Below, one piece after another: positions 36,144-45,755 of a stretch of 64,000 nucleotides of DNA. Both the position numbers and the translations under genes were made by a program. Numbering within the stretch: position 1 is the stretch's first letter; every line of letters begins with the position of its first letter. The stretch is from Burkholderia ubonensis subsp. mesacidophila (GTDB lineage Bacteria; Pseudomonadota; Gammaproteobacteria; Burkholderiales; Burkholderiaceae): positions 1,736,001-1,800,000 of the forward strand of contig NZ_CP020738.1 of NCBI RefSeq assembly GCF_002097715.1, in the 5' to 3' direction. Below the pieces are notes generated by a model that was not told the DNA's origin, did not search any database, and saw nothing but the letters and a program-made list of their open reading frames with translations.

Positions 36144-37109
36144 TTGCTGAGCCGAATCGTCACGGCGCTCTTGCTGGCGCTCGCCGCGCAGCCGGGCATC
36201 GCGAAGGACACCGTCACGCTGCGCGTCGGTGAACAGAACTACTTCAACATCCAGGCGTCGATGGAAGCGTCCGGCGTGCTCAAGGACCTGCCGTACACGA
36301 TCGAGTGGAAGCACTTCCAGGCGGCCGCGCCCGTCGCCGAAAGCCTCAACGGCAATGCGATCGACCTGGGCTTCCTCGGCGATTCCGCGCTGCTCACGCT
36401 CGCCGCGCGCGGCGCGCCGGTCAAGGTGGTCGCGGTGTCGCGCCAGAGCCTCGACGGCGTCGCGATCCTCGTGCCGAAGAACTCGCCGGTGCGCACGGTC
36501 GCCGACCTGCAGGGCAAGACGATCGCGGTGTGGCGCGGCGCGTGGAGCCAGCAGCTCGTGCTGCGCGCGCTCGAACACGCGGGCATTCGCGCCGACGCGG
36601 TCAAGTACGCATACCTGATGCCGATCGACGCAACCAACGCGCTCGCGAACGGCTCGGTCGACGCGGTGTCGCTGTGGGAGCCGTTCGTCAGCACGCTCGC
36701 GCTGCGGCAGGGCGCGCGGCCGGTGGTCACCGCGCAGGGGCTGATGCCCGCGCTCAGCTTCGTCGCCGCGAACGAGCAGGCCGTCGACGGCAAGCGCGCG
36801 GAGATCACCGACTTCCTGCACCGCGTGGTCGCCGCGCGCCAGTGGGTCGACAGCCATCCGCGCGAATACGCGGACCTGTGGGCGAAACGCGCGAAGATCG
36901 AACCGGACGTCGCCTACCGCTGGCTCGACAACGCGCACCAGCGCGTCGGCCCGGTCGACGCCGCGGCTGCGAAGGACGCGCAGAACACCGCCGATTTCCT
37001 GCACAAGGCCGGCGTGATCCCGAATCCGTACGACACCGCGAAGCTGCTCGACCGTTCGTATGCGGGCGCGTTCGCCGTGCCTGCGCAGAAGACCGCCGCC
37101 GCGCGATAA
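36144..37109 (+). CDS. ABC transporter substrate-binding protein, aliphatic sulfonate/nitrate type (SsuA-like)
   Basis: A 321-residue periplasmic binding protein with a signal peptide (MLSRIVTALLLALAAQPGIA). TTG 36144 is the start, with GGGAG 7 bases ahead. Family features are ESLNGNAIDLGFLGDSALLT, DLQGKTIAVWRGAWSQQLVL then RALE, and NGSVDAVSLWEPFVS. These are typical of SsuA/TauA proteins that bind sulfonates, taurine or sulfate esters. No SsuB/SsuC genes are adjacent, so it must use a transporter encoded elsewhere. It is followed 53 bases later by a flavin monooxygenase, consistent with a sulfonate-to-sulfite route. Confidence 0.85.
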   Translation: MLSRIVTALLLALAAQPGIAKDTVTLRVGEQNYFNIQASMEASGVLKDLPYTIEWKHFQAAAPVAESLNGNAIDLGFLGDSALLTLAARGAPVKVVAVSRQSLDGVAILVPKNSPVRTVADLQGKTIAVWRGAWSQQLVLRALEHAGIRADAVKYAYLMPIDATNALANGSVDAVSLWEPFVSTLALRQGARPVVTAQGLMPALSFVAANEQAVDGKRAEITDFLHRVVAARQWVDSHPREYADLWAKRAKIEPDVAYRWLDNAHQRVGPVDAAAAKDAQNTADFLHKAGVIPNPYDTAKLLDRSYAGAFAVPAQKTAAAR

Positions 37110-37162
37110 CCGACGCGGCGCGCGCGCTGCCTGCTTCACCTCTCTTCGAAGGACATTCCGAC

Positions 37163-38257
37163 ATGCCAGTCGACATCATCGGCATGATCACCGCGACGCC
37201 CGGCGCGGAGGTCGACGTGCCCGGCGGCGCGGCCGTCCAGCCCGACTACGTGCGGCGCTTCGCGCAGGCGCACGAGGCCGCGGGCTTCGACCAGATCCTC
37301 GTCGGGCATTTCAGCAACGCGGCCGACGGCTTCATCGTCAGCGCATTCGCGGCCGCCGCGACCGAGCGGATCCGTATCCTGCTCGCGCACCGGCCGGGCG
37401 TGATCGCGCCGTCGGCCGCCGCGCGGCAGATCGCGACGCTCGATGTGTTCAGCGGCGGCCGGCTGGCGCTGAACATCGTGTCGGGCGGCGACGACGCGGA
37501 CCTGCAGCGCGACGGCGATTTCCTGCCGCACGACGCGCGCTACCGGCGCACCGGCGAATATCTCGACGTGCTGAAGCGGATCTGGCTCGCGGATGCGCCC
37601 GTCGATCACGACGGCGAGTTCTACCGGCTGCGCGGCGCATCGCCGCTCGTGAAGGGCGCCCAGCAGCCGCACGTGCCGATCTACTTTGGCGGTTCGTCGC
37701 CGGCGGCGCTGGCTGTGGCCGGTCGGCATGCGGACGTCTACATGACATGGGGCGAGCCGCTCGCATCGGTGCGGGAGCAGATCGCGCGGGTGCGCGCGGC
37801 CGCCGCGCCGCATGGGCGCATGCCGCGCATCAGCGTGTCGTTCCGGCCGATCGTCGCGGCGACGGAAGCTGCCGCGTGGGAGCGGGCCGAGGCGATCCGC
37901 GCACGCGTGCGCGCGACGCGGCTCGCGAGCGGCCAGCCGATCGCGGGCCACGCGCCGCAGAACGCCGGCTCGCAGCGGCTGATGGCCGCGGCCGCGCAGG
38001 GCGACGTGCTCGACGAGCGGCTGTGGATGGGCGTCGCGAACCTGACCGGCGCGCGCTGGAATTCGACCGCGCTCGTCGGCACGCCCGAGCAGGTTGCGCA
38101 CGCGCTCGGCGCGTACTACCGGCTCGGCGTGACGACGTTCCTGATTCGCGGCTTCGATCCGCTCGAAGATGCGCTTGCGTATGGCCGGGACCTGATTCCG
38201 GCGATCCACGCGCATATCGCCGAACTCGACCGGCAAAGTGCGGCGGTCACGGCGTAA
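37163..38257 (+). CDS. LLM-class flavin-dependent monooxygenase (alkanesulfonate monooxygenase-like)
   Basis: A 364-residue bacterial-luciferase-fold (TIM barrel) enzyme of SsuD size. Recognisable segments are AAGFDQILVGHFSNAADGFI, TERIRILLAHRPGVIAPSAA then ARQIATLDVFSGGRLALNIV and SGGDDADLQRDGDFLPHDAR then YRRTGEYLDVLKRIW. SsuD uses FMNH2 and O2 to split alkanesulfonates into aldehyde and sulfite. The upstream binding protein of the SsuA class supports that role. No flavin reductase (SsuE) is in the window. Close alternatives are other two-component LLM oxygenases such as dimethylsulfone monooxygenase. Confidence 0.85.
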   Translation: MPVDIIGMITATPGAEVDVPGGAAVQPDYVRRFAQAHEAAGFDQILVGHFSNAADGFIVSAFAAAATERIRILLAHRPGVIAPSAAARQIATLDVFSGGRLALNIVSGGDDADLQRDGDFLPHDARYRRTGEYLDVLKRIWLADAPVDHDGEFYRLRGASPLVKGAQQPHVPIYFGGSSPAALAVAGRHADVYMTWGEPLASVREQIARVRAAAAPHGRMPRISVSFRPIVAATEAAAWERAEAIRARVRATRLASGQPIAGHAPQNAGSQRLMAAAAQGDVLDERLWMGVANLTGARWNSTALVGTPEQVAHALGAYYRLGVTTFLIRGFDPLEDALAYGRDLIPAIHAHIAELDRQSAAVTA

Positions 38258-38279
38258 GACCACGTCGCATGCCCCGGCT

Positions 38280-38744
38280 TCAGCCGCCGAGCGCGATCTC
38301 GTATCGGATGTGGCCGCTTCGCTTTGCGACACGATCGTACGTAGCCTGGGCTGCGGCATTCTCTTGATTCGTTACCCAGTAAATGCGCGTCCAATTCTCC
38401 TGGACGCCCATCGCCTTCAATCGTTCGATGAAGGCTGTCGCGATGCCGAGCCGCCGCCCATGCGGCGCGACAAATACGTCTTCCAGATAGCAAACTGTCC
38501 GGTCACTCCATGTGTTTGGATGACACACGTAGTGGCAGAAGCCCAGTACGGCGCCGTCAGGCCCACACGCGACCAGTCCGTGTATCGGAACGGAGGGATC
38601 AACTACCCGACGCCACGTTTGATCAGTGACTCCCGGAGCCAAAGTGACGTCATAAAAGGCGCAATACATGCTCCATAGATCGCGCCAGGCGTTGTGATCG
38701 TCGGGGGAGATGGGGCGAATCTCGAAATCGGAAGTGGGCTTCAT
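38280..38744 (-). CDS. GNAT-family N-acetyltransferase
   Basis: A 154-residue GNAT protein: FEIRPISPDDHNAWRDLWSM at the N-terminus, CYLEDVFVAPHGRRLGIATA as the acetyl-CoA-binding V/D-x-x-x-R-x-x-G-x-A motif, and IYWVTNQENAAAQATYDRVA. ATG 38744 has no strong ribosome site. It follows the sulfur operon on the same strand after a 99-base gap, so it may be its last member or an independent gene. Codon use is less GC-extreme than its neighbours. The acceptor is unknown; a small amine or amino acid is likely. Confidence 0.8.
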   Translation of the reverse strand: MKPTSDFEIRPISPDDHNAWRDLWSMYCAFYDVTLAPGVTDQTWRRVVDPSVPIHGLVACGPDGAVLGFCHYVCHPNTWSDRTVCYLEDVFVAPHGRRLGIATAFIERLKAMGVQENWTRIYWVTNQENAAAQATYDRVAKRSGHIRYEIALGG

Positions 38745-38843
38745 GCTCGGAAATTTTTTTGTCAGTCCGCTCCTGTGAGCATAACTCGACCGGGTGCCGA
38801 GTCGGCTGACGCCAAAAACATTCCGGAATCGGAACGGCCGCAC

Positions 38844-39776
38844 TCAGAACGACGGCAACCCCGGCGGGTTGGTCTCGGCACGCGTGACAGCCTCGTTTTG
38901 CAATCCCCAACGTGCAAGCGCCTGTCCGTACCGGCCATTGGCGATCAGCGTATTGGTGGCAAGCGTCAACGCGGCGGCCAGGCCGCTGCCCTTGCGCGTC
39001 GCGATCGCGACGTCCGCGTTGGCGGGCCAGCCCGCATTGACGAGCCCGACGCGCCGCAGCTTGCGGTCCCGCGCCGCTTCGTAGGCGAGCGCCGCGTCCG
39101 GGTTCAGTTCCGCATCGGCGCGCCCCGACAGCAGCGCGACGCGCGCGGCCGCGTCGTCGTCGAAGTACTGCAGCTCGGTCGGCCTGAGCCCCTGCGCGAC
39201 GTTGCGCCGGCTCCATTCGAGCAGGATCCGCTCCTGGCTCGTCCCCGCGCCCGTGATGATGCGCAGCCCGGCGATGTCCTTCGGCTCGGCGATCCGCGTG
39301 ATCGAGCTCGCGGTGCGCACGTAGAAGCCGTGCAGCCCGAGCCGGTACGTCGTGAAATCGTATTTTTCCTTGCGCTTCTCGGTCACGCCGACGTTCGAGA
39401 TCACCGCGTCGTACTTGCCCGAGCTCAGCCCGAGCGGCCAGTCGGCCCACGCGATCGGCACCAGCACGAGCGGGCGGCCGAACGCGTCGGCAACGAGCTG
39501 CGCATAGTCCGGATCGGCGCCGACCACGGTGCGGGCGTCCGTCGCGTAGGTCGATACGGGCGGCGCATGCGGCGCAATCGCGACGGTGAACGCGCCGTCT
39601 CGCACCCAGCGGTAGCCGCTGGCCGCGCGTATCGCGGCCGGATCGCGCGGCGCCCGCACGCGGCCCGCCTGGCGCGGGTCGAGATCCGCGAGCGCGGCGG
39701 CGGCGAGCGCCGTGCGCAACGGCAGGCCGGCCGCCGCGGCGAAGGCGGCCGTGAGGAACAGGCGTCGGTCGATCAT
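38844..39776 (-). CDS. Amino-acid-type ABC transporter substrate-binding protein (second copy)
   Basis: A 310-residue family-3 solute-binding protein. The signal MIDRRLFLTAAFAAAAGLPL has a twin-arginine-like RRLFL motif. ADWPLGLSSGKYDAVISNVG followed by VTEKRKEKYDFTTY is the ligand-binding signature. It shares long stretches (STYATDARTVVG, near-identical GKxDAVISNVxVTExRKxKxDF, RAxTNPPGLP C-terminus) with the protein at 44152-45093, so the two arose by duplication within this operon. It follows the fused permease-ATPase by 46 bases. Ligands are probably cystine-like or S-substituted cysteines. Confidence 0.87.
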   Translation of the reverse strand: MIDRRLFLTAAFAAAAGLPLRTALAAAALADLDPRQAGRVRAPRDPAAIRAASGYRWVRDGAFTVAIAPHAPPVSTYATDARTVVGADPDYAQLVADAFGRPLVLVPIAWADWPLGLSSGKYDAVISNVGVTEKRKEKYDFTTYRLGLHGFYVRTASSITRIAEPKDIAGLRIITGAGTSQERILLEWSRRNVAQGLRPTELQYFDDDAAARVALLSGRADAELNPDAALAYEAARDRKLRRVGLVNAGWPANADVAIATRKGSGLAAALTLATNTLIANGRYGQALARWGLQNEAVTRAETNPPGLPSF

Positions 39777-39822
39777 CGGCTCGAGTCTCGCAGGTCGGAA
39801 GGCAAGGTGGGGCGCACGGGCG

Positions 39823-41604
39823 TCACAGCACCCGCGACAGGAATTCCCGCGTGCGCGGATGCGTCGGCTGGTCGAGCACGATCGCGGGCGGCCCGGCCTC
39901 GACGATGCGTCCGTTTTCCATGAACAGCACGTTGTCCGCGACTTCGCGCGCGAAGCCGATTTCGTGCGTGACGATCACGAGCGTCGTGCCGGAACGCGCA
40001 AGCTCCTTGATCACGTCGAGCACTTCGTTGACGAGCTCCGGATCGAGCGCGGACGTCGGCTCGTCGAACAGCAGCACCTTCGGCCGCAGCGCGAGCGCGC
40101 GGGCAATCGCGACGCGCTGCTGCTGGCCGCCGGAGAGCTGGCGCGGATACGCGTCGGCCTTGTCCGCGAGCCCGACGCGCGCGAGCAGCGCGCGCGCGGT
40201 GCGCTCGGCGCCCTCGCGGGTCGCGCCGCCGACGGCGACCGGCGCCTCGACCAGGTTCTCCAGCACGGTCAGGTGCGGGAACAGGTTGAAGTTCTGGAAC
40301 ACCATGCCGACCGCGGTGCGGCGCTTCAGCACGTCGCGCTCCTTCAGTTCGTAGAGCACGTCGCCGTCGCGCCGGTAGCCGATCAGCTCGCCGTCGATGT
40401 CGATGACGCCGTCGTCGACGCGCTCGAGATGGTTGATCGTGCGCAGCAGCGTCGACTTGCCCGAGCCGGACGGCCCGACGATCACCGTCACGCTGCCGCG
40501 CGGCGCGACGAACGAAACGCGCTCGAGCACGCGCTGCGCGCCGAACTGCTTCGACACCGCGTGCACCGCGATCTCGCCGCCCCGTTGCGGCGCAGCCGTG
40601 TCGGGGGCGGACGGCGCCGCAGCGGCCGTGTTGCGCACGGCCAACCGCCGCCACAGCGTGCCGGCGCGCGCAAGCACGAAGGTGAGGGCGGACGGCGGCG
40701 GGTTGCGCAGCGCGCCGCGCGCATAGTGCCGCTCGACCTGCACCTGGATCGCCGACAGCACCGTGAGGATGATCAGATACCAGACGGTCGCGACCATCAG
40801 CAGCGGAATCACGTCGAGGTTGCGCCGGTAGATCACCTGTACCGTATAGAACAGCTCGGGCATCGCGAGCACGTACACCATCGACGTGCCTTTCGCGAGC
40901 CCGATCAGGTCGTTGAACGCGGTCGGCAGGATCGCGCGCATCGCCTGCGGCAGCACGATGCGCGCCGTCTGACGGCCGCGCGGCAGGCCGAGCGCCGCCG
41001 CGGCCTCGAGCTGCCCCTGGTCGACCGCGAGGATGCCGCCGCGGATCACCTCGGCGGAAAAGGCCGCGTGGTTCAGCGTCAGGCCGAGCACGGCCGCGAG
41101 GAACGGGCTGATCAGGTCGGTCGTCGCGACGTCGACGAACGTGATGTCGGTGAGCGGCACGCCGAGCCGCACGTGCTCGTACAGGTAGCCGAGATTGTTC
41201 AGGATCAGCAGCAGCACGATCAGCGGGATCGAGCGGAACAGCCACACGAAGGCCCACGCGCTCGCCGACAGCAGCCGCGAACGCGACAGCCGCGCCAGCG
41301 CGACGAACGCGCCCAGCACGAGGCCGAACACCGCGCCGAGCGCCGTCAGCACCAGCGTGCGCGCGAGCCCGGACAGCACCGGCGGCGCGAAGAACCAGTC
41401 GGCGAACACCGGCCAGCCCCATTGCGGATTGCCGAGGACCGACACCAGCACGAGCGCGATCAGCGCCAGCGCCAGCGCGGTGCCGGCCGTGCTCGAACGA
41501 TGGCGCGCCGGCACGATCCGCAAGCGCGTGCCGGCGTCGCGCGCGGCGGGAGAAAGGGGGGAAAGGTGCGGCGAGGCCGCGCCGAGGTGGGTGGTGTCGC
41601 TCAT
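39823..41604 (-). CDS. Fused amino-acid ABC permease and ATPase
   Basis: A 593-residue single polypeptide. The N-terminal half is a polar-amino-acid permease with about five membrane helices and the EAA loop (AAALGLPRGRQTARIVLPQA). The C-terminal half (about 355-593) is a GlnQ/HisP-type ATPase with Walker A GPSGSGKST, signature LSGGQQQR and LLFDEPTSALDP. Permease and ATPase are normally separate genes; here a Pro/Ala-rich linker (RNTAAAAPSAPDTAAPQRGG) joins them. A homodimer would give a complete importer with two NBDs. The much longer open frame upstream is a shadow of the next gene. ATG 41604 chosen from the domain start. Confidence 0.9.
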   Translation of the reverse strand: MSDTTHLGAASPHLSPLSPAARDAGTRLRIVPARHRSSTAGTALALALIALVLVSVLGNPQWGWPVFADWFFAPPVLSGLARTLVLTALGAVFGLVLGAFVALARLSRSRLLSASAWAFVWLFRSIPLIVLLLILNNLGYLYEHVRLGVPLTDITFVDVATTDLISPFLAAVLGLTLNHAAFSAEVIRGGILAVDQGQLEAAAALGLPRGRQTARIVLPQAMRAILPTAFNDLIGLAKGTSMVYVLAMPELFYTVQVIYRRNLDVIPLLMVATVWYLIILTVLSAIQVQVERHYARGALRNPPPSALTFVLARAGTLWRRLAVRNTAAAAPSAPDTAAPQRGGEIAVHAVSKQFGAQRVLERVSFVAPRGSVTVIVGPSGSGKSTLLRTINHLERVDDGVIDIDGELIGYRRDGDVLYELKERDVLKRRTAVGMVFQNFNLFPHLTVLENLVEAPVAVGGATREGAERTARALLARVGLADKADAYPRQLSGGQQQRVAIARALALRPKVLLFDEPTSALDPELVNEVLDVIKELARSGTTLVIVTHEIGFAREVADNVLFMENGRIVEAGPPAIVLDQPTHPRTREFLSRVL

Positions 41605-41687
41605 GTCGGGTCGGTTTCCGGTACGGTTCCTGCGGTTGCGCCTGTGGGCCGGCGCGCCGCACGCGGCGGCGGCCGGCCGAATGGTCG

Positions 41688-43037
41688 TCAGGCCGGTGCG
41701 TCGGCCAGGGTGGCGCGCGCTGCGTCGGCCGCCGCGTAGCGGCTCGCCTTGCGCGGCAGCCCGAGGTGATCGCGCAGCGTGCTGCCCGGCAGATCGCGGC
41801 GATAGCGGCCGCGCGCCTCCAGCACCGGAACCACGAGCTCGAGGAAATCGTCGACGCCCTGCGCCTGCACCGCGAAGCCGAGGATGAAGCCGTCGGCGGC
41901 GCCCGCGTCGATCCAGCGGATCAGCTCGTCGGCGACGTGCTCCGCGGTGCCGATGAAGTTCGGCCGCGGCGTCGCGACCTCGAGCGCGGTTTCGCGCAGC
42001 GTCCAGCCGTGCTGCGCCGCATCGGCCTTGATGCGGTCGGTGGTCGAGCGGAAGCTGTTGCGGCCGATCTCGCCGAGCTCGGGGAACGGCGCGTCGAGCG
42101 GGTATTGCGAGAAGTCGTGGTGATCGAAGAAGCGGCCGAGGAATGCGAGCGCCTCGTCGATCGTCAGCAGGTTGCGGATCGCCTGGTATTTTTCCTCGGC
42201 CTCGGCGGCCGTGCGCCCGACGATCGGCCCGATGCCCGGAAACACCTTCACGTCGTCGGCGCGGCGGCCGTGCTCGACCGCGCTCTGCTTCACGCGCTGC
42301 GTGAACGTGCGCGTGTCGTCGAGCGACGGCGAATGCGTGAACACCGCGTCCGCGTACTTGCCCGCGAGTTCGATTCCCGTGTCGGACGACCCGGCCTGGA
42401 AGATCACCGGCTGCCCCTGCGGCGAGCGCTGGATGTTGAGCGGCCCCGCGACCTGAAAGAAGCGGCCGTGGTGGTCGAGCGTGTGGAGCTTGTCGCGCGC
42501 GAAGAACTGCCCGGTCGCGCGGTCGCGAACAAAGGCGTCGTCGTCCCAGCTGTCCCACAGCCCCTGCACGACGCTCAGGTACTCGTCGGCGATCTCGTAG
42601 CGCAGTGCGTGATCGGGATGCGCCTTGCCGAAATTCTTCGCGGTGCCTTCGAGCGGCGTGGTCACGACGTTCCAGCCGGCGCGGCCGCCGCTGATCGCGT
42701 CGAGCGACGCGAGCTGGCGCGCGACCGTGAACGGCTCGCTGTACGACGTCGAGATCGTGCCCGCGAGCCCGATCTTCTTCGTCGCGGTCGCGAGCGCGGA
42801 CAGCACCGTCAGCGGCTCGAAGCGGTTCAGGAAGTGCGGGATCGACTTCTCGTTGATGTAGAGGCCGTCCGCCACGAACGCGAACGCGACGCCGTGGTCT
42901 TCGGCCTTGCGTGCGATGCGCGTGATGAAGTCGAGGTTGATGCTCGCGTCCGGCGGGTTGCTCGGATGCCGCCACGCATTCATGTGGCTGCCGGCGCCTT
43001 GCAGCATCAGGCCGAAAGTGATGGATCGTCGGGTCAT
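41688..43037 (-). CDS. LLM-class flavin-dependent monooxygenase, NtaA/SnaA/DszA (YtnJ/CmoJ) family
   Basis: A 449-residue luciferase-fold oxygenase. It begins [20 protein letters not shown] then AWRHP and contains [20 protein letters not shown] then [30 protein letters not shown] and [20 protein letters not shown]. These segments are diagnostic of the NtaA/DszA branch, which uses FMNH2 from a partner reductase. Bacillus YtnJ (CmoJ), which oxygenates N-acetyl-S-alkylcysteines, belongs here and its operon has similar gene content. It sits seven bases after the second LLM gene and 83 bases before the transporter gene. Confidence 0.87.
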   Translation of the reverse strand: MTRRSITFGLMLQGAGSHMNAWRHPSNPPDASINLDFITRIARKAEDHGVAFAFVADGLYINEKSIPHFLNRFEPLTVLSALATATKKIGLAGTISTSYSEPFTVARQLASLDAISGGRAGWNVVTTPLEGTAKNFGKAHPDHALRYEIADEYLSVVQGLWDSWDDDAFVRDRATGQFFARDKLHTLDHHGRFFQVAGPLNIQRSPQGQPVIFQAGSSDTGIELAGKYADAVFTHSPSLDDTRTFTQRVKQSAVEHGRRADDVKVFPGIGPIVGRTAAEAEEKYQAIRNLLTIDEALAFLGRFFDHHDFSQYPLDAPFPELGEIGRNSFRSTTDRIKADAAQHGWTLRETALEVATPRPNFIGTAEHVADELIRWIDAGAADGFILGFAVQAQGVDDFLELVVPVLEARGRYRRDLPGSTLRDHLGLPRKASRYAAADAARATLADAPA

Positions 43038-43044
43038 GGGCGGG

Positions 43045-44103
43045 TCAATGGTGGGTGTCAGGGAGAAGAGGGGAACCGGCGGCAACGGCGGCGGCAGTCG
43101 CGCGCGCAGGCGTGGCCGCGATCGCGCCGCCGAGCCATTCGACCGACGCGAGGCGCGCCGCGTAGTCGGTCAGCGGCGAATCGACGACGAACTCGTCGAC
43201 GTCGAGCCGCCGGCTCAGCGCGTCGAGCGCGCGATGCACGCGCTCGGGCGTGTCGGCGAGCACGGCCGGACGCAGTTCGTCGATCCGGTAGTCGGTCGCG
43301 CCGCTTTGCCGCGCGAACTCGGCCGCCGCCTGCGCGCTGGCGAGGTTGAAGCTCTGGCCGCTCGCGAACTGCAGCTTGAAGATCCGCAGCGGCCCGATCA
43401 GCCGTTCGGCGTCGTCGCGGGTCGCCGCGGCGACCGCATACAGCGCGACGAGCGGCTGCGTGCCGCCGGCGCTGCGATACGCGTCGAGCGAACGCTCGAT
43501 ATTGGCCTCGTCGCCGTTGAAATGCCCCGCGTAGCAGAAGCGCCAGCCTTCGCGCGCGGCGAGCTCGGCGCTGTCCGGCGAGCCGCCGAGCAGGATCCGC
43601 TGCGGCGGCTGCGGCGGCACCGGCATCGCGACCGCGCCCGCGAGCGGGTGGTCCTCGGCGACGCCCCAGCCGAGGAACGCGTCGAGTTCCGCGAGCTGGG
43701 CGGCGAACGCGGGCTTTTTCGCGCGGTCGTGGAACCACTGCAGCGCGCGGGTCGTCAGCGGCAGCCCGCCGGGCGCCTTGCCGACGCCGAGATCGACGCG
43801 GCCGGGCGCGAGCGACGCGAGCAGCTTGAAGGTCTCGGCGACCTTGAACGGGCTGTAGTGCTGCAGCATCACGCCGCCGGAACCGACGCGGATGCGCGAC
43901 GTATGCGCGAGCAGGTGGGCGACGACGATCTCCGGCGCGGAGCTCGCGAACCCGGGCGCGCCGTGATGCTCGGCGACCCAGAAGCGGCGGTAGCCGAGCT
44001 GTTCGGCGCGCTGCGCGAGCGCGACCGTGAAGCGCAGCGCGTCGGCTGCGCGCGTGCCGTCGGCGATCGGGCTCTTGTCCAGCAACGATAGTGAGTAAGA
44101 CAT
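43045..44103 (-). CDS. LLM-class flavin-dependent oxidoreductase, MsnO8-like
   Basis: A 352-residue luciferase-like protein: [40 protein letters not shown] then [20 protein letters not shown] then [14 protein letters not shown]. These match the MsnO8 group of LLM oxidoreductases, whose substrates are mostly unknown. ATG 44103. It lies between a binding-protein gene (48-base gap) and the NtaA-family monooxygenase (7-base gap), so it is clearly part of the same operon. Two different monooxygenases in one operon suggests two sulfur substrates or two consecutive oxidations. Confidence 0.86.
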   Translation of the reverse strand: MSYSLSLLDKSPIADGTRAADALRFTVALAQRAEQLGYRRFWVAEHHGAPGFASSAPEIVVAHLLAHTSRIRVGSGGVMLQHYSPFKVAETFKLLASLAPGRVDLGVGKAPGGLPLTTRALQWFHDRAKKPAFAAQLAELDAFLGWGVAEDHPLAGAVAMPVPPQPPQRILLGGSPDSAELAAREGWRFCYAGHFNGDEANIERSLDAYRSAGGTQPLVALYAVAAATRDDAERLIGPLRIFKLQFASGQSFNLASAQAAAEFARQSGATDYRIDELRPAVLADTPERVHRALDALSRRLDVDEFVVDSPLTDYAARLASVEWLGGAIAATPARATAAAVAAGSPLLPDTHH

Positions 44104-44151
44104 GATGGGCGGCGAATCCTGCGGGTGACGTTGACGATGGCGTGCGGCGGA

Positions 44152-45093
44152 TCAGGACTTCGGCAGGCCCGGCGGATTGGTGCGCGCCTGGTCGATCGCC
44201 TCGGAGCCGAGACTCCAGCGCTCGAGGATCCGCTGGTACAGGCCGTTGCGGATCAGCCCGTTCAGCGCGATCGTCACCGGCTCGGCGAGGCCGCTGCCCT
44301 TGCGCGTCGCGACCGCGATGTCGGCGGTGCGCGGCCAGCCGCCGCTGACCGCGCCGACGAGCCGCGTCTTGCCCTGTTGCGCGCTCTGGTACGCGAGCAC
44401 CGAGTTCACGCTGAACACCACGTCGGCGCGGCCCGACTGCACCGCGACCAGCCGCATCGCCTGGTCGTCGTAGTACTGGACGGCGACCGGCTTGAGTCCG
44501 TGCGCGACGTTCTCGCGGTCCCACGCGAGCAGGATCTTTTCCTGGTTGGTGCCCGCGTCGGTCACGACGCGCAGGCCCGCCACGTCCTTCGGCTCGCGGA
44601 TCGACGTGACCTTGCTGTCGTTGCGCACGTAGAAGCCGACCTGGTCCTTGCGGTACGACGAGAAGTCGAACTTTTGCTTGCGCTCCTCGGTGACCGTGAC
44701 GTTCGAGATCACCGCGTCGACCTTGCCCGACGCGAGCGCGAGCGGCCAGTCGGGCCACGAGAGCGCGACGATCTTCACCTTGCGGCCGAGGCTGTCCGCG
44801 ACGAGCTGACCGACGTCCGCGTCGAAGCCGACGACCGTGCGCGCGTCCGTCGCATAGGTGCTGATCGGCGGCAGGCTCGGCGCGATGCCGATGGTCAGCG
44901 TGTCCGGCTCCGCGAACCGGAACCCGGCGGGCACCGCGTGCTCGGCCGCCGGGTCCGCGGCGCCGCGCGGGCGGCCGCGCTGCTCGGGGCTCAGGTCGAA
45001 CGTCGCGGCGGTTGCGGCGATGGCCGTCAGGCCAAGCAGCGCGGCGGCCAGCGTGCGGATGGCGCGGGAAGGGAAGGGTGCGGCTCGTTGCAT
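44152..45093 (-). CDS. Amino-acid-type ABC transporter substrate-binding protein (first copy)
   Basis: A 313-residue family-3 binding protein with a signal peptide (IRTLAAALLGLTAIAATAAT). Ligand-binding segments are LTIGIAPSLPPISTYATDAR, SWPDWPLALASGKVDAVISN and VTVTEERKQKFDFSSYRKDQ. ATG 45093 with AGGA upstream is preferred over a TTG six codons earlier. It is paralogous to 38844-39776. Two binding proteins for one transporter also occur in the Bacillus ytm operon (YtmJ, YtmK), strengthening the comparison. Confidence 0.87.
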   Translation of the reverse strand: MQRAAPFPSRAIRTLAAALLGLTAIAATAATFDLSPEQRGRPRGAADPAAEHAVPAGFRFAEPDTLTIGIAPSLPPISTYATDARTVVGFDADVGQLVADSLGRKVKIVALSWPDWPLALASGKVDAVISNVTVTEERKQKFDFSSYRKDQVGFYVRNDSKVTSIREPKDVAGLRVVTDAGTNQEKILLAWDRENVAHGLKPVAVQYYDDQAMRLVAVQSGRADVVFSVNSVLAYQSAQQGKTRLVGAVSGGWPRTADIAVATRKGSGLAEPVTIALNGLIRNGLYQRILERWSLGSEAIDQARTNPPGLPKS

Positions 45094-45141
45094 GAAGGCG
45101 TCCTGTTTCAATCGTGGAGGGTGGAGTCGGATGGGAGGCGC

Positions 45142-45696
45142 TCAGCGCGGCAGCGCCGGTTCGGGCGCCCACAGGTCGACGAGCGTCGACGTGCGCGACG
45201 GGTCGATCAGGTCCTTGCCGAACGGCAGGTGGAAATACGCTTCGGGATCGATCGACGAATCGAACAGGCGCGCATAGCCGGTGCGGTCGTACAGCGCCCA
45301 GGCTTCGGGCTGGCGGAAGCCCGTGGTCAGGTAGAGGCGGCGATAGCCCTGTTGCGCGGCGCGCACTTCGAGCGCTTCGACGATGTGCCGTGCGAGCCCC
45401 TGGCGCCGCAGGTCCGTGCGTGTCCAGATGCGCTTCAGCTCGGCCGTCTTCGCGTCGTAGCGCTTGAATGCGCCGCCGCCGATCGTTTCGCCGTCGCGCA
45501 GCAGCAGGATGAACGCGCCTTCGGGCGGCGCGAACCGTTCGGCCGGATAGCGGGCGAGTTCCTCGCGCGCGGATGCCCGGCTATCGGGGCGGTACGCGTC
45601 GTAACGCGTGGAATACTCTTCGATCAGCGCGTCGATCAGCGGTTGCGCGCGGACGTCGAGCGGCGTCGTGTCGAGGATGCGGTCGGTCGTGGCCAT
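45142..45696 (-). CDS. GNAT-family N-acetyltransferase heading the sulfur operon
   Basis: A 184-residue GNAT enzyme: LIDALIEEYSTRYDAYRPDS, GAFILLLRDGETIGGGAFKR, then IWTRTDLRRQGLARHIVEAL as acetyl-CoA-binding motif A. ATG 45696 is chosen over the in-frame start at 45747, which would add a basic unstructured leader; neither has a good ribosome site. It is the first gene of the operon running down to 38844. By analogy with SnaA (YtmI) of Bacillus it may N-acetylate S-alkylcysteines before oxygenation; this is inference from context. Confidence 0.82.
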   Translation of the reverse strand: MATTDRILDTTPLDVRAQPLIDALIEEYSTRYDAYRPDSRASAREELARYPAERFAPPEGAFILLLRDGETIGGGAFKRYDAKTAELKRIWTRTDLRRQGLARHIVEALEVRAAQQGYRRLYLTTGFRQPEAWALYDRTGYARLFDSSIDPEAYFHLPFGKDLIDPSRTSTLVDLWAPEPALPR

Positions 45697-45755
45697 GGGT
45701 GTCGCGAAGGGCGCGCGACGCGGACGTTCCTTGCGGGGCTCGGGCACACGGCCTG

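Noticed and set aside
41605..42975. Apparent N-terminal extension of the permease-ATPase to about 1050 residues
   Set aside because: The extension is an alternative frame of the NtaA-family monooxygenase gene; permease homology starts at 41604.
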